Assembly (NCBI RefSeq): GCF_002733955.1
Contig: NZ_NVXQ01000003.1
Span: forward strand, 248,001 to 312,000
Direction: 5' to 3'
Origin: Hoeflea sp.
Lineage (GTDB): Bacteria; Pseudomonadota; Alphaproteobacteria; Rhizobiales; Rhizobiaceae
DNA length: 64,000 bases
Part shown: positions 9,605 through 18,579 of the stretch, in pieces
Position numbering within the stretch: position 1 is the stretch's first letter
Layout: each line of letters opens with the position of its first letter
Made by a program: the position numbers and the translations under genes
The notes under the pieces: generated by a model
The model's input: the letters and a program-made list of their open reading frames with translations, nothing else
The model's database searches: none
Told to the model about the DNA's origin: nothing

Positions 9605-11110
9605 TCAGCCGAAATCGTCCGGCAGCAGGTCGCCGGGCATGTTCTGGTAGCAGACCGGGCGCAGGAAGCGGCGGATCGACAGCGTGCCGACCGAGGTGGC
9701 GCCGAAATTGGTCGAGGCCGGATACGGTCCGCCATGGACCATCGAGTCAGCCACTTCGACGCCGGTGGGGAAGCCGTTGGCGAGAACGCGGCCGGCCTTG
9801 CGCTCGAGAATAGGCATCAGCGCCCGGCCCTGCTCGGTGTCGGCCTTGTCGAGATGCAGGGTGCAGGTCAGCTGACCGGCGAAGCTCCTGGCGATCTTCG
9901 TCATCTCGTCGAAATCGGCAACCCGCACGACCAGTCCGAGCGGGCCGAAGACTTCTTCGCCCAGCACTTCATTGTCGAGCCATTCCTTGCCGGTGGTGGC
10001 GAAGAGATAAGGCGTGGCATTGCGCATGTCGCAGGTCGAGGTCAGCAGCTCCTGCACGCCGGTCACACCTGCGACCCGGTCACGGCCGGCCCGGTAGGCC
10101 TGGGCGATGCCGTCGGTCAGCATGGTCTGGGCGCCGACGGGGGCGAGAGCCTCGGTAGCCGCTTCGACGAAGGCATCGGATTCGGGGCTGTCGATGATGA
10201 CGGCAATGCCCGGATTGGTGCAGAACTGGCCCGCGCCCATGGTCAGCGATCCGGCCCAGCCCTTGGCGATCTCCGCGCCGCGCGCCTTGACCGCTTCGGG
10301 CAGCAGGAACATCGGGTTGACCGAGCCGAGCTCGCCGAAGAACGGGATCGGTTCGGGACGCTGGGCGCAGAGGTCAAACAGCGCCCGGCCGCCGGCGAGC
10401 GAGCCGGTAAAGCCGACCGCCTTGATCAGCGGATGCTGGACCAGGCTCTGGCCAACCTCGCGCGTGCCGCCCTGGATCAGCGAGAAGATGCCGGGATGCA
10501 TGCCGAGCTTTTTAATCGCCGCATCGATTGCCTGGGCAACGATTTCGCCGGTCCCCGGATGCGCCCCATGGCCCTTGACCACGACCGGGCAACCGGCCGC
10601 GAGCGCTGCCGCGGTGTCGCCACCGGCGGTGGAGAAAGCGAGCGGGAAGTTCGACGCGCCGAACACGGCCACCGGGCCGATCGGGCGCTGGATCATCCGC
10701 AGATCAGGACGCGGCAGCGGCGCGCGGTCCGGCAAGGCCTCATCATGGCGACGGTCGAGATAATCACCCTTTTCGATGTGGCTTGCAAACAGCCGCAACT
10801 GGCCGGTGGTGCGGCCGCGCTCGCCCTGCAGCCGTGCTTCGGGCAGGCCCGATTCCGATGTGCCGATGGCGGTGATGTCCTCGCCACGGGCCTCGATCTC
10901 GTCGGCAATGGCATTGAGCAGGGCGGCGCGCTCGGCGCGGCTGGAATAGCCAAAGCTCCAGAAAGCCTCTTCCGCAGCCTGCGCCGCCGCATCAACATGG
11001 GCGGGCGTGCCGACCGAGAATTCGTGGACGTCGCCATGCGCCGGTTCGCTCTTGAAGGTGGCGTCACCGGCAACCCAGTTTCCGGCAATGAGATGTTTTC
11101 CAGTCAGCAT
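9605..11110 (-). CDS. Alpha-ketoglutaric semialdehyde (2,5-dioxovalerate) dehydrogenase
   Basis: 501 residues, an NAD(P)-dependent aldehyde dehydrogenase of the KGSADH type. Catalytic residues are visible: N154 in GASNFP, K179 in VVVKGH, E260 in FFGELGSVNP and C297 in GAGQFCTNPG. The enzyme oxidises 2-oxoglutarate semialdehyde to 2-oxoglutarate, the last step of non-phosphorylative pentose or hexarate degradation. It follows the FAH-family dehydratase by 12 bases, an arrangement like xylX-xylA of Caulobacter, which supports this substrate. Confidence is high for the family and good for the substrate. Confidence 0.85.
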   Translation of the reverse strand: MLTGKHLIAGNWVAGDATFKSEPAHGDVHEFSVGTPAHVDAAAQAAEEAFWSFGYSSRAERAALLNAIADEIEARGEDITAIGTSESGLPEARLQGERGRTTGQLRLFASHIEKGDYLDRRHDEALPDRAPLPRPDLRMIQRPIGPVAVFGASNFPLAFSTAGGDTAAALAAGCPVVVKGHGAHPGTGEIVAQAIDAAIKKLGMHPGIFSLIQGGTREVGQSLVQHPLIKAVGFTGSLAGGRALFDLCAQRPEPIPFFGELGSVNPMFLLPEAVKARGAEIAKGWAGSLTMGAGQFCTNPGIAVIIDSPESDAFVEAATEALAPVGAQTMLTDGIAQAYRAGRDRVAGVTGVQELLTSTCDMRNATPYLFATTGKEWLDNEVLGEEVFGPLGLVVRVADFDEMTKIARSFAGQLTCTLHLDKADTEQGRALMPILERKAGRVLANGFPTGVEVADSMVHGGPYPASTNFGATSVGTLSIRRFLRPVCYQNMPGDLLPDDFG

Positions 11111-11122
11111 TCAAGACTCCAG

Positions 11123-12265
11123 TCAAATAAGGTTTCGCGCGGCGAGGTTCCGCATAAGAGAGGCGACCCCGAATGTCCATTCCGGGCATTCGGTCGACAG
11201 CCGCACCGTATTGGTCAGGCTGCCAAGCCGAGGTGATGCAATTGTGACGGTATCGCCGATCTTGTGGGTGAACCCTTCTCCGGGCGTGTCCCGATCCCGG
11301 GTCGGAGCAAACAGCGTGCCCAGAAACAGCACCAGCCCGTCCGGGTATTGGTGGTGACGGCCGAGCGTCTGGGCAACCAGATCGGCAGGATCGCGGCTGA
11401 TCTCCTTCATCGAGGAATGTCCCTCGAGGACATAGCCGTCTTCCCCGGTCACGGTCAAATCGAGTTCGGCCTGGCGAACATCGTCAAGCGTAAAGCCATC
11501 GTCGAAGAACCGGATCACCGGGCCGATGGAGCAGCTTGCATTGTTGTCCTTGGCCTTGCCCAGAAGCAGTGCCGAGCGGCCTTCGACGTCGCGCAGATTG
11601 ACGTCATTGCCGAGCGATGCACCGACGATCGCACCTTTGGAGGAAACAGCGAGCACGATTTCCGGCTCGGGATTGTTCCATTTGGACACCGGGTGCAGCC
11701 CGACCTCGGCACCGGGGCCGACGGAGGAAAGAACCTGCGCTTTTGTGAACACTTCCGCATCCGGGCCGATACCGACTTCGAGATACTGGCTCCACAGCCC
11801 CTCGGCGATCAAAGCCGCCTTAACCTTGGCCGCCTCGGGCGAGCCCGCCTTGATGTTGCGCAGCGAGCCGCCGATGATCTCGCCGACCCGGGCGCGGATC
11901 TCCAGCGCCTTTTTAGGATCGCCCGCGGCCTGTTCCTCGATCACCCGCTCGACCATCGAAGAGGCAAAGGTCACGCCACAGGCCTTCACCGCCTGCAGGT
12001 CGCAGGGCGCCAGGAAATGCGGCTTGCTCATGTCGCCGGCATTGCCGGCAATCTCCGAAAGCGAACCGACCACGGTCCCTGCCGCATCGCGGACATACCC
12101 GGCCGGATCTTCCATCTCGCAGATGTCACGCACCGTCGGCGCCTGTTTTGAGGTGATGTCGAAAACAGAGCCGTCGCGGATGGTGACCACGGAGGGCCCT
12201 TTTGCCTCCGGCGACCAGATGCGGCCGATGAAAATGCCATCGGCAGGCAGGTTGAAGTCGGTCAT
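11123..12265 (-). CDS. FAH-family 2-keto-3-deoxypentonate dehydratase (probable)
   Basis: 380 residues from the ATG at 12263-12265, preceded by a G-rich ribosome binding site; the longer upstream frame is not supported. The C-terminal half is a fumarylacetoacetate hydrolase fold with the metal-site segment SKWNNPEPEIVL. The roughly 380-residue length with an extra N-terminal domain matches the subgroup that dehydrates 2-keto-3-deoxy-D-xylonate or -arabonate to 2-oxoglutarate semialdehyde. The partner gene downstream encodes the matching semialdehyde dehydrogenase. A terminator upstream (12349-12373) suggests it starts its own transcript. The sugar stereochemistry is inferred from the L-fucose neighbours (D-arabinose has related configuration). 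Confidence 0.78.
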   Translation of the reverse strand: MTDFNLPADGIFIGRIWSPEAKGPSVVTIRDGSVFDITSKQAPTVRDICEMEDPAGYVRDAAGTVVGSLSEIAGNAGDMSKPHFLAPCDLQAVKACGVTFASSMVERVIEEQAAGDPKKALEIRARVGEIIGGSLRNIKAGSPEAAKVKAALIAEGLWSQYLEVGIGPDAEVFTKAQVLSSVGPGAEVGLHPVSKWNNPEPEIVLAVSSKGAIVGASLGNDVNLRDVEGRSALLLGKAKDNNASCSIGPVIRFFDDGFTLDDVRQAELDLTVTGEDGYVLEGHSSMKEISRDPADLVAQTLGRHHQYPDGLVLFLGTLFAPTRDRDTPGEGFTHKIGDTVTIASPRLGSLTNTVRLSTECPEWTFGVASLMRNLAARNLI

Positions 12266-12344
12266 TGCACGTTTCCCCCCAGAAGCAATAAATCGCGGCT
12301 CCTGTTTCGGGTAGATTGGCTTCGCCTGCAACCCCGGGAACGCG

Positions 12345-12373
12345 AAAATGGCGCCGGAATCAACCCGGCGCCA
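12345..12373 (-). terminator. Rho-independent terminator of the long fucose operon
   Basis: Minus strand TGGCGCCGG (12373-12365), 7-base loop, CCGGCGCCA (12357-12349), then TTTTCG. It lies about 60 bases beyond the stop of the FAH-family hydrolase and separates that operon from the dehydratase-dehydrogenase pair. Confidence 0.75.
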
Positions 12374-12430
12374 CGGATAATGCCGGATTTACCGGCCGAA
12401 GCGGCGCAATGCCACCGATCCCTGCTTGCG

Positions 12431-13270
12431 TCAGGCCTTGCCGACCTTCTGGCGCTGCTGACCGAGGCCTTCGATGCCGAGCTCGATGGTCTCGCCGCCC
12501 TTGAGGTAATGCGGCGGCTTCTGGCCCATGCCGACACCGGGAGGGGTTCCGGTGGAAATCACGTCACCGGGCTGAAGGCTCATGAATTGGCTGACATAGC
12601 TGACGATGTGCTGGACACCAAAGACCATGGTGCTGGTCGTGCCATCCTGGAAGCGATGGCCGTCCACCTCGAGCCAGAGTTTCAGGTTCTGCGGATCGGC
12701 AACTTCGTCGCTCGTCACCAGCCAAGGGCCGATCGGGCCGAAGGTGTCGCAGCCCTTGCCCTTGTCCCAAGTACCCGAGCGCTCGATCTGGAACTCGCGC
12801 TCGGAGACGTCGTTGACGACGCAGTAACCGGCGACATGATCGAGTGCATCGGCCTCGTCGATATAGACGCCGCCCTTGCCGATGACGACGCCGAGCTCGA
12901 CTTCCCAATCGGTCTTGACCGAATTGCGCGGGATCAGCACCGTGTCATTGGGTCCGCAAATCGCGCTGGTGGCCTTCATGAAGATGACGGGCTCCTTGGG
13001 CACATCCAGACCGCTTTCGGCGGCATGGTCGGAGTAATTGAGACCGATGCAGATGAACTTGCCGACCTGGCCGACACAAGGGCCGATGCGGCCGGCTTCG
13101 AGCTCCGGCAATGTCGCGGGATCGATTGCGGCGATCTTGCCAAGCGTTTCCGGCAGCAGCGCATCGCCGGCAATATCGCCGACCACGGAAGAGAGATCGC
13201 GGGCCTTGCCATCGGCATCAAGAATGGCGGGCTTTTCCTGGCCGGGTTCACCTACGCGAAGCAGTTTCAT
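12431..13270 (-). CDS. FAH-family hydrolase, probable 2,4-diketo-3-deoxy-L-fuconate hydrolase
   Basis: 279 residues of the fumarylacetoacetate hydrolase superfamily. The metal triad is visible: E123 and E125 in DWEVELG and D154 in VVNDVSERE. GDVISTGTPPGVGMG is the conserved C-terminal loop. In the non-phosphorylative L-fucose pathway such an enzyme splits 2,4-diketo-3-deoxy-L-fuconate into pyruvate and L-lactate. Position directly after L-fuconate dehydratase and close to the SDR is the basis for that call. Other members hydrolyse ureidoglycolate or acylpyruvates, so the substrate is inferred from context. Confidence 0.82.
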   Translation of the reverse strand: MKLLRVGEPGQEKPAILDADGKARDLSSVVGDIAGDALLPETLGKIAAIDPATLPELEAGRIGPCVGQVGKFICIGLNYSDHAAESGLDVPKEPVIFMKATSAICGPNDTVLIPRNSVKTDWEVELGVVIGKGGVYIDEADALDHVAGYCVVNDVSEREFQIERSGTWDKGKGCDTFGPIGPWLVTSDEVADPQNLKLWLEVDGHRFQDGTTSTMVFGVQHIVSYVSQFMSLQPGDVISTGTPPGVGMGQKPPHYLKGGETIELGIEGLGQQRQKVGKA

Positions 13271-13300
13271 GGTTGTATTCCTTGTGTCTGGTTTGGCCGG

Positions 13301-14596
13301 TCAGGCGACAGCAGTCTGTGACGGCGTGAAAGTATACCGGTCTATGGAAGAGGGTTTCATCTCGATGGAGAAACCGGGGGATGCAGGCGGCATATAGGCC
13401 GCGTTGCGGATGATGCAGGGTTCGACAAAGTGCTCGTGCAGATGGTCGACATATTCGATCACCCGCCCCTCCATTGTGCCGGATACGGCGACAAAATCAA
13501 TCATCGAGAGATGCTGGACATATTCGCAGAGACCGACGCCGCCGGCATGCGGCCAGACCGGCAATTCATACTTTGCCGCCATCAGCAACACGGCCAGAAC
13601 CTCGTTGAGCCCGCCCATGCGGCAGGCGTCGATCTGCACCACATCGATGGCGCCGCCCATGATCATCTGCTTGAAGATGATGCGGTTCTGGCACATCTCA
13701 CCGGTGGCCACCCTCACCGGCGCAATCGCCCGGCGGATGGCCTTGTGGCCGGCGATATCGTCAGGGCTGGTTGGCTCCTCGATGAAGAAGGGCTTGGCGA
13801 AGGCGAGCTGTGTCATCCAGTCGATGGCCTCGCCCACCTCCCAGACCTGGTTGGCGTCGATCATCAGGAAACGGTCGGGACCAAGTTCCTCGCGCGCGAT
13901 CCTGAGCCGCCGGATGTCATCGTCGAGATCGCGGCCGACCTTGAGCTTGACGTGATTGTAGCCGGCCTCGACGGCCTCGCGGCAGAGCCGGCGGAGCTTT
14001 TCGTCGGGATAGCCGAGCCAGCCGGCCGAAGTTGTGTAGCAGGGATAACCAGTTGCTTCGAGCCGGGCGATCCGTTCGGCCTTGCCGGGCTCGGCGCGCC
14101 GGAAGATCTCCAGCGCCTCGTCCGGTGTGATGGCGTCGGTGAGGTAACGGAAGTCGATGATTGCAACGAGTTCTTCCGGGCTCATGTTGGCAACCAGGCG
14201 CCATACCGGCTTGCCCGCCTGCTTGGCGAGCAGATCCCAGACCGCATTGACCACGGCGCCGGTGGCCAGGTGGATGGCGCCCTTGTCGGGACCGATCCAG
14301 CGCAACTGGCTGTCGGAGGTGACATGCCGCCAGAACCGGCCCGGATCGTCGCGGACCCAGGCGAGGTCGAGACCAACCACCAGATGGCGCATGGCCTCGA
14401 TCGCGGCGCAGCAGATCTCGTTGCCGCGCCCGATGGTGAAGGTCAGGCCGTGCCCCTCCAGCCCCGGCGCATCGGTCCTGAGCACGACATAGGCGGCCGA
14501 GTAGTCCGGGTCCGGGTTCATCGCATCGGAGCCATCGAGGCTCAGCGATGTCCGGAACCTCAGATCGTGGGTCTCGAGGCCGGTGATCTTGGTCAC
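13301..14596 (-). CDS. fucD: L-fuconate dehydratase (enolase superfamily)
   Basis: 431 residues, close to the usual length of about 440 for L-fuconate dehydratase. It has a capping domain and then the barrel with K217/K219 (HVKLKVG), D247 (IDANQ), E273/E274 (FIEEP), E300 (ATGEM) and H350 (WPHAGG), the mandelate racemase-type residue set. FTIGRGNEI near residue 53 is typical of this family. It removes water from L-fuconate to give 2-keto-3-deoxy-L-fuconate; relatives also accept D-arabinonate. It stands between the SDR and the FAH hydrolase of the same pathway. Confidence 0.92.
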   Translation of the reverse strand: MTKITGLETHDLRFRTSLSLDGSDAMNPDPDYSAAYVVLRTDAPGLEGHGLTFTIGRGNEICCAAIEAMRHLVVGLDLAWVRDDPGRFWRHVTSDSQLRWIGPDKGAIHLATGAVVNAVWDLLAKQAGKPVWRLVANMSPEELVAIIDFRYLTDAITPDEALEIFRRAEPGKAERIARLEATGYPCYTTSAGWLGYPDEKLRRLCREAVEAGYNHVKLKVGRDLDDDIRRLRIAREELGPDRFLMIDANQVWEVGEAIDWMTQLAFAKPFFIEEPTSPDDIAGHKAIRRAIAPVRVATGEMCQNRIIFKQMIMGGAIDVVQIDACRMGGLNEVLAVLLMAAKYELPVWPHAGGVGLCEYVQHLSMIDFVAVSGTMEGRVIEYVDHLHEHFVEPCIIRNAAYMPPASPGFSIEMKPSSIDRYTFTPSQTAVA

Positions 14597-14619
14597 TGTG
14601 CTTGGTCCTGCCCTGGTTG

Positions 14620-15354
14620 TCAGATGGTCCAGCCGCCATCGATGGCGTAGGCCTGTCCCGAGGTGTAGGTGGCGTTTGCCAGATAGACGGCGAGATCGGC
14701 GATCTCCTCCGGCGTTCCCAGCCGGCCCATCGGCTGGCGCGCGATGAAGGCGGCGCGGGCCGCCTCATAGTCGCCCTGCGCGCGCATGCGCTCCTGCAGC
14801 GACGGGCTTTCAACGGTCCCCGGACAGATGGCGTTGCAGCGGATGCCCTGGCCGACATAATCGGCGGCCACCGACTTGGTCAGGCCGATCACGGCTGCCT
14901 TTGTGGTGGAATAGGCAAAGCGGTTGGGCACGCCCTTGATCGAGCTTGCCACCGACGACATGTTGACGATCGCGCCGCCGCCACGCTCGATCATCCCCGG
15001 CAGTACCGCGCGGATGGTGCGGATCATCGAGCGGACATTGAGATCCATGGCGAAGTCGAAATCCTCGTCGGGCATCTCGAGAATCGAACCGGCATGAACG
15101 AAACCGGCGCCGTTGAAGAGAACATCGACCGGACCGGTGTCGGCAACCACGGTCGCGATATCCTCGGTGCTGAGCACATCAAGCCTGCGGGTGGTGATGC
15201 CGGGCTTGCCATCCAGTTCCGAGAGCGTTGTTTCATTGATGTCGGTGGCGGTTACGCGGGCGCCGGCTGCGGCGAAGGCCAGCGCCGTTGCGCGGCCGAT
15301 GCCTTGTCCGGCGGCTGTCACGAGTACCGTCTTGTCCTTGACCCAGTCTGCCAT
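14620..15354 (-). CDS. SDR oxidoreductase, probable 2-keto-3-deoxy-L-fuconate dehydrogenase
   Basis: 244 residues, classical short-chain dehydrogenase. The cofactor motif TAAGQGIG is at 13-20, the NAG-like motif at NGAG 81-84, the catalytic Ser at 133-134, and Y148 with K152 in YSTTK. The sequence [12 protein letters not shown] and the close link to L-fuconate dehydratase fit 2-keto-3-deoxy-L-fuconate 4-dehydrogenase. L-fucose dehydrogenase itself is the alternative, since no other SDR is present in the locus. NAD preference is likely given D38 at the end of the second strand. Confidence 0.82.
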   Translation of the reverse strand: MADWVKDKTVLVTAAGQGIGRATALAFAAAGARVTATDINETTLSELDGKPGITTRRLDVLSTEDIATVVADTGPVDVLFNGAGFVHAGSILEMPDEDFDFAMDLNVRSMIRTIRAVLPGMIERGGGAIVNMSSVASSIKGVPNRFAYSTTKAAVIGLTKSVAADYVGQGIRCNAICPGTVESPSLQERMRAQGDYEAARAAFIARQPMGRLGTPEEIADLAVYLANATYTSGQAYAIDGGWTI

Positions 15355-15375
15355 GATGTCTCCATTGGTTGCCGC

Positions 15376-15822
15376 TCAGGCGGGCTTGCGTTCGACGATA
15401 TAGATGTGATCGGCGACCAGCACCACTTCATCCTTCTGGTTGATGACTTCGGTGCGCTCGAACACCCGGCCCATGTCGGCGCGCTTCGGGTCATCCTCCT
15501 TGGAGGCAATCGTCGTGCGGGTGTGGATGGTATCACCGATGAACACCGGCCGGACAAAGCGCAACCGGTCGTAACCATAGGAAAAGGCCACCGGGTTGAT
15601 CGTGCTCGCGGTCAGTCCGACGCCGATGGAAAACACCATCGTGCCATGGGCGATGCGCTGGCCGAAGGCTTGCGTCTTCATGAACTCGGCGTCCATGTGA
15701 TGGGGAAAGAAATCACCGGTGTGGCCGGCATGGACGACGAAATCGGTCTCGGTGATGGTGCGCCCGTAGGTCACCCGCTGGCTGCCGATTTCATAGTCTT
15801 CGAAATAGGTTGTCTGTTCCAT
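15376..15822 (-). CDS. MaoC-like (R)-hydratase fold protein
   Basis: 148 residues with the hot-dog fold of MaoC-like dehydratases. The hydratase-2 motif region is [11 protein letters not shown] with [13 protein letters not shown], giving the Asp/His active-site pair. Family members hydrate enoyl-CoA thioesters. It is embedded in the fucose operon (3 bases from the Gfo/Idh gene, 21 from the SDR), where the standard pathway has no CoA chemistry. Its role is unknown, but a CaiB/BaiF CoA-transferase at 24760-25920 in the same locus could supply its substrate. Confidence 0.85.
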   Translation of the reverse strand: MEQTTYFEDYEIGSQRVTYGRTITETDFVVHAGHTGDFFPHHMDAEFMKTQAFGQRIAHGTMVFSIGVGLTASTINPVAFSYGYDRLRFVRPVFIGDTIHTRTTIASKEDDPKRADMGRVFERTEVINQKDEVVLVADHIYIVERKPA

Positions 15823-15824
15823 AC

Positions 15825-16892
15825 TCAGGGTCTTTCTTGCAGCGGGGTCGCGGGGGCAGCCGATGACTGGTAGGCCGCCTCGACCAGCGCCATGGTGTTC
15901 CAGGCATCCTCGACGGAACTGACAAGCTCAGTGTCTTCCCCAGCGGCAAAGCGCTGCAGGTTGGCCATGCGACCGACAAAGGCATCGGGGAACCAGGAGC
16001 CTTGCAGCGGCACACCGATCCATTCCTCGCCGCCCCTGGGCCGGACTTCGAGTATGTCGGGTTCGCCGCGCGGGTAATCGAGATTGACGCCCAGCTGCAG
16101 ATAGGCCGCGCCCTCGGTTCCGCAGATGCGGAATTCGCAGGCCTGATGCTTGCGGCCAAAATCATGGTCGTGGTTGACCGACAGCGCACAGCGGACGGTG
16201 TCACCGTAATCGAGAATGGCGCTGGTGCGGGTCTGGGCGGCATCATGGTTCGGATGCCCGATCGACTTGGCATGCACCCCTTGCGGGTCGCCGAGCACCT
16301 GCCGGATCAGGTCGAGATAATGGATCGAGTGCATGGCGATCTCGATGCGGGGCAAACCTTTGAGAAAAGGCCACAATTGCCACGGCGTCGCCAGCGCCAG
16401 CCAGGCGTCGAAATCAACCACCTCGCCGAGCCAGCCCTTGGCAATCGCATCCTTCAGCGCCAGCATCATTGGCGCGAAGCGGAGCTGGAAATTGACCGCA
16501 GCCATGAGCTTCTTCTCGCGGCAGATCTCAAGGATCTCGGTCGCCGCTGCGAGGTCGCTGCCCATCGGCTTCTGGATCAGCACGGCCGCACCATCGGGCA
16601 AAAGCCTGAGCACGGCGGCATGGGTATTTGGCGGGGTGGCGAGATCAAAGACCGCGTCTTCCACCGCTGCGGCCTCTTCCGCCGAGGCGTAAGCCGTCAC
16701 CCCCCATTCGGCAGCCAGTTTTTCGGCCTTTTCCCGATCTGGATCAAAAAGGCCGGCAATCGGAAACTCAGCCTTGCGATAGGCCGGGTAATGCGCATCC
16801 CCGACAATCGAACCGGCTCCGAAAGTGACAATCGGGCGGGGGCTGGACGGCGCCGGCCAGGCTTGCTGCAGGCTGGTGGGATCGAAACTCAT
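15825..16892 (-). CDS. Gfo/Idh/MocA family oxidoreductase
   Basis: 355 residues from the second in-frame ATG (16890-16892). An AGGA stands 9 bases upstream of it but directly abuts the first ATG (16899-16901), so the second start is preferred. The N-terminal Rossmann domain has [12 protein letters not shown], followed by the EKP-like motif (here IQKPMG) and the C-terminal alpha/beta domain. Such enzymes are NAD(P)-dependent sugar or cyclitol dehydrogenases. As no other obvious L-fucose dehydrogenase is present, this is a candidate for the first oxidation, though the family is too broad to be sure. Confidence 0.82.
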   Translation of the reverse strand: MSFDPTSLQQAWPAPSSPRPIVTFGAGSIVGDAHYPAYRKAEFPIAGLFDPDREKAEKLAAEWGVTAYASAEEAAAVEDAVFDLATPPNTHAAVLRLLPDGAAVLIQKPMGSDLAAATEILEICREKKLMAAVNFQLRFAPMMLALKDAIAKGWLGEVVDFDAWLALATPWQLWPFLKGLPRIEIAMHSIHYLDLIRQVLGDPQGVHAKSIGHPNHDAAQTRTSAILDYGDTVRCALSVNHDHDFGRKHQACEFRICGTEGAAYLQLGVNLDYPRGEPDILEVRPRGGEEWIGVPLQGSWFPDAFVGRMANLQRFAAGEDTELVSSVEDAWNTMALVEAAYQSSAAPATPLQERP

Positions 16893-16926
16893 GGGGTGCA
16901 TTCCTCAGGCTGGCAGCAAGTCACAC

Positions 16927-17095
16927 GCCCCCTCACCAAGCGCGCCCAGGCATTCGACTGCGCCTCATGCGGGCTTGCTATCCTCTCCCACGAGGGGAGA
17001 GGATAGCGTGCCGCGGATCTCCCCCTCCCCTCGTGGGAGAGGATACGAAGGCCGGGCGAGCATCGCGAGCCCTTGGCCGAAGTTGGTGAGGGGGC
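16927..17095. repeat. Palindromic interspersed repeat element (MITE/REP-like), about 169 bp
   Basis: The element has 13-bp perfect terminal inverted repeats, GCCCCCTCACCAA (16927-16939) and TTGGTGAGGGGGC (17083-17095). It also has a 19-bp inner inverted repeat (16979-16997 and 17027-17045) built on CTCTCCCACGAGGGG. The inner arms are themselves near-palindromic. It contains no gene and lies inside the operon between the mutarotase and the Gfo/Idh gene. The structure resembles dispersed palindromic elements in alphaproteobacterial genomes; copy number cannot be checked here. Confidence 0.75.
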
Positions 17096-17120
17096 TTGCA
17101 TTCTGACGATATCAATACCC

Positions 17121-17450
17121 TCAGTCATGATGAAACACCTCCTCCATCATGGCCCACCATTCGCCGTCCTTGCGGGTCTCGAGCGGCACCTGGCAGGGCA
17201 TGCAGATGTCCCACCATTCCTGCGTTTTCGGGTCAGCTGCCATCTTCGCCGCATCGGCCTCGAAATCGGTGCCGTGATATTCCCAGTAGCCGAACAGCAG
17301 GTTCTCCGGTTCCTTGAGGAAGATCGAGTAGTTGCGGATGTGGCACTGTGAGATCATGTCGAGGATCTCGGGCCAGACGGCTGCGTGCAGGCGCTTGTAC
17401 TCGGCGATCTTTTCCGGCTTCAGGCCGATGACCATTCCCATTCGCTGCAT
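17121..17450 (-). CDS. L-rhamnose/L-fucose mutarotase family protein
   Basis: 109 residues of the RhaM (DUF718) family. The opening MQRMGMVIGLKPEKIAEYKRLHA and the tail with KDGEWWAMMEEVFH are characteristic. The family interconverts alpha and beta anomers of 6-deoxysugars; H22 and the tyrosine/tryptophan residues match the RhaM active site. In this operon it would equilibrate imported L-fucose anomers before dehydrogenation. It follows the enolase-superfamily gene by 3 bases. Confidence 0.88.
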   Translation of the reverse strand: MQRMGMVIGLKPEKIAEYKRLHAAVWPEILDMISQCHIRNYSIFLKEPENLLFGYWEYHGTDFEADAAKMAADPKTQEWWDICMPCQVPLETRKDGEWWAMMEEVFHHD

Positions 17451-17453
17451 GGC

Positions 17454-18575
17454 TCAGCCCTCCCTCCTGGTGATCACGGTGGTGAATTCGGGGATGCTCT
17501 TGCCGGACACGGCGTCCCAGTCCCAGTCGATGCCGATGCCGGGGTCATTGGGTGCGTAGGCGTGGCCGTTCTCAATCCGCATGCGGCTTGATGTCAGCTC
17601 GTCGAGCTGCGGGATGTATTCGACATATTTGCCGTTGGGCACCGCGCAGGTGAGGCTGACGTGCAGCTCCATCAGGAAATGCGGGCAGACCGGAATGTCG
17701 AAGGCCTCGGCCGCGTGCGCCACCTTGAGCCAGGGCGTGATGCCGCCGATGCGGCCCACATCGACCTGGACGATGGAGCAAGCGCCCTTCTGCATGTAGT
17801 CGCGGAAATGGCGGATGGAATAAAGCGATTCCCCCACCGCAATCGGCGTAGCGGTCGAGCGCGACAGGCGAACATGGCCGTCGATGTCGTCGGCGGGTAA
17901 TGGCTCCTCGATCCAGGCGAGATCCAGGTCTCGCAGCCGGTCGGCGCGGCGGATCGCCTCGTCAACGGTGAAGCCCTGATTGCAATCGGTCATGATCTCG
18001 TAGCCATCGCCGACGGCGGCGCGCACGGCTGAGAGCCGGGCGTGATCTTCCGATCCATGCGGGCGGCCGATCTTGACCTTGGAGCCGAGAAACCCTTGCG
18101 CCTTGGCCTGAACCGCGTCGTCGACCAGCGCTTCGGTCTCGATGTGCAGCCAGCCGCCCTCGGTGGTGTAGAGCGGGCATTTTTCCTTGGCGCCGCCTGC
18201 GAGCTTCCACAGCGGCAAGCCTTGCTTGCGGGCACGAAGATCCCAGAGAGCGGAATCGATGGCGGCGAGTGCAATGGCGGTGATGGCGCCGATGGTGGTG
18301 GCGTGGGTGGCAAATTCCAGCTCGTGCCAGATCGCCTCGATCATGTCGGCATCGCGGCCGATCAGCCGCGGGGCGAGATGGTCGGCCAGCAGCCGCATGA
18401 CCGAGGAGCCGCCGGTGCCGATGGTGTAGCTGTAGCCGGTGCCGGTTGCGCCGTCGGAGTCGGTAATGGTGACGATCGGGGTTTCCTGGCTGACAAAACT
18501 CTGGATCGCATCGGTGCGCCTGACCTTCGGCACCAGGTCGACCATGCGCAATTCGACTTTTTCGATGCGCGTCAT
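17454..18575 (-). CDS. Mandelate racemase/muconate lactonizing enzyme family sugar-acid dehydratase
   Basis: 373 residues. Barrel residues K166/K168 (SKVKIG), D197 and N199 (TDCNQG), E223/E224 (IEEP), E249 (VGES) and H299 (CPHF) form the mandelate racemase-subgroup set, so it abstracts a proton alpha to a carboxylate and dehydrates an aldonate or aldarate. It is the second enolase-superfamily enzyme of this operon, placed between the importer ATPase and the mutarotase. It may dehydrate a pentonate or a different epimer and feed the keto-deoxypentonate dehydratase at 11123. The substrate is unresolved. Confidence 0.85.
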   Translation of the reverse strand: MTRIEKVELRMVDLVPKVRRTDAIQSFVSQETPIVTITDSDGATGTGYSYTIGTGGSSVMRLLADHLAPRLIGRDADMIEAIWHELEFATHATTIGAITAIALAAIDSALWDLRARKQGLPLWKLAGGAKEKCPLYTTEGGWLHIETEALVDDAVQAKAQGFLGSKVKIGRPHGSEDHARLSAVRAAVGDGYEIMTDCNQGFTVDEAIRRADRLRDLDLAWIEEPLPADDIDGHVRLSRSTATPIAVGESLYSIRHFRDYMQKGACSIVQVDVGRIGGITPWLKVAHAAEAFDIPVCPHFLMELHVSLTCAVPNGKYVEYIPQLDELTSSRMRIENGHAYAPNDPGIGIDWDWDAVSGKSIPEFTTVITRREG

Positions 18576-18579
18576 GGCG

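Noticed and set aside
9539-11236. 565-residue plus-strand open frame
   Set aside because: It is antisense to the semialdehyde dehydrogenase, whose catalytic residues are intact. The translation is rich in Arg, Gly and Ala with no domain, typical of shadow frames in GC-rich DNA.
16927-17095. Insertion sequence with terminal inverted repeats
   Set aside because: The inverted repeats are real, but the element is only about 169 bp and has no transposase. It is therefore listed as a repeat and not as an insertion sequence.
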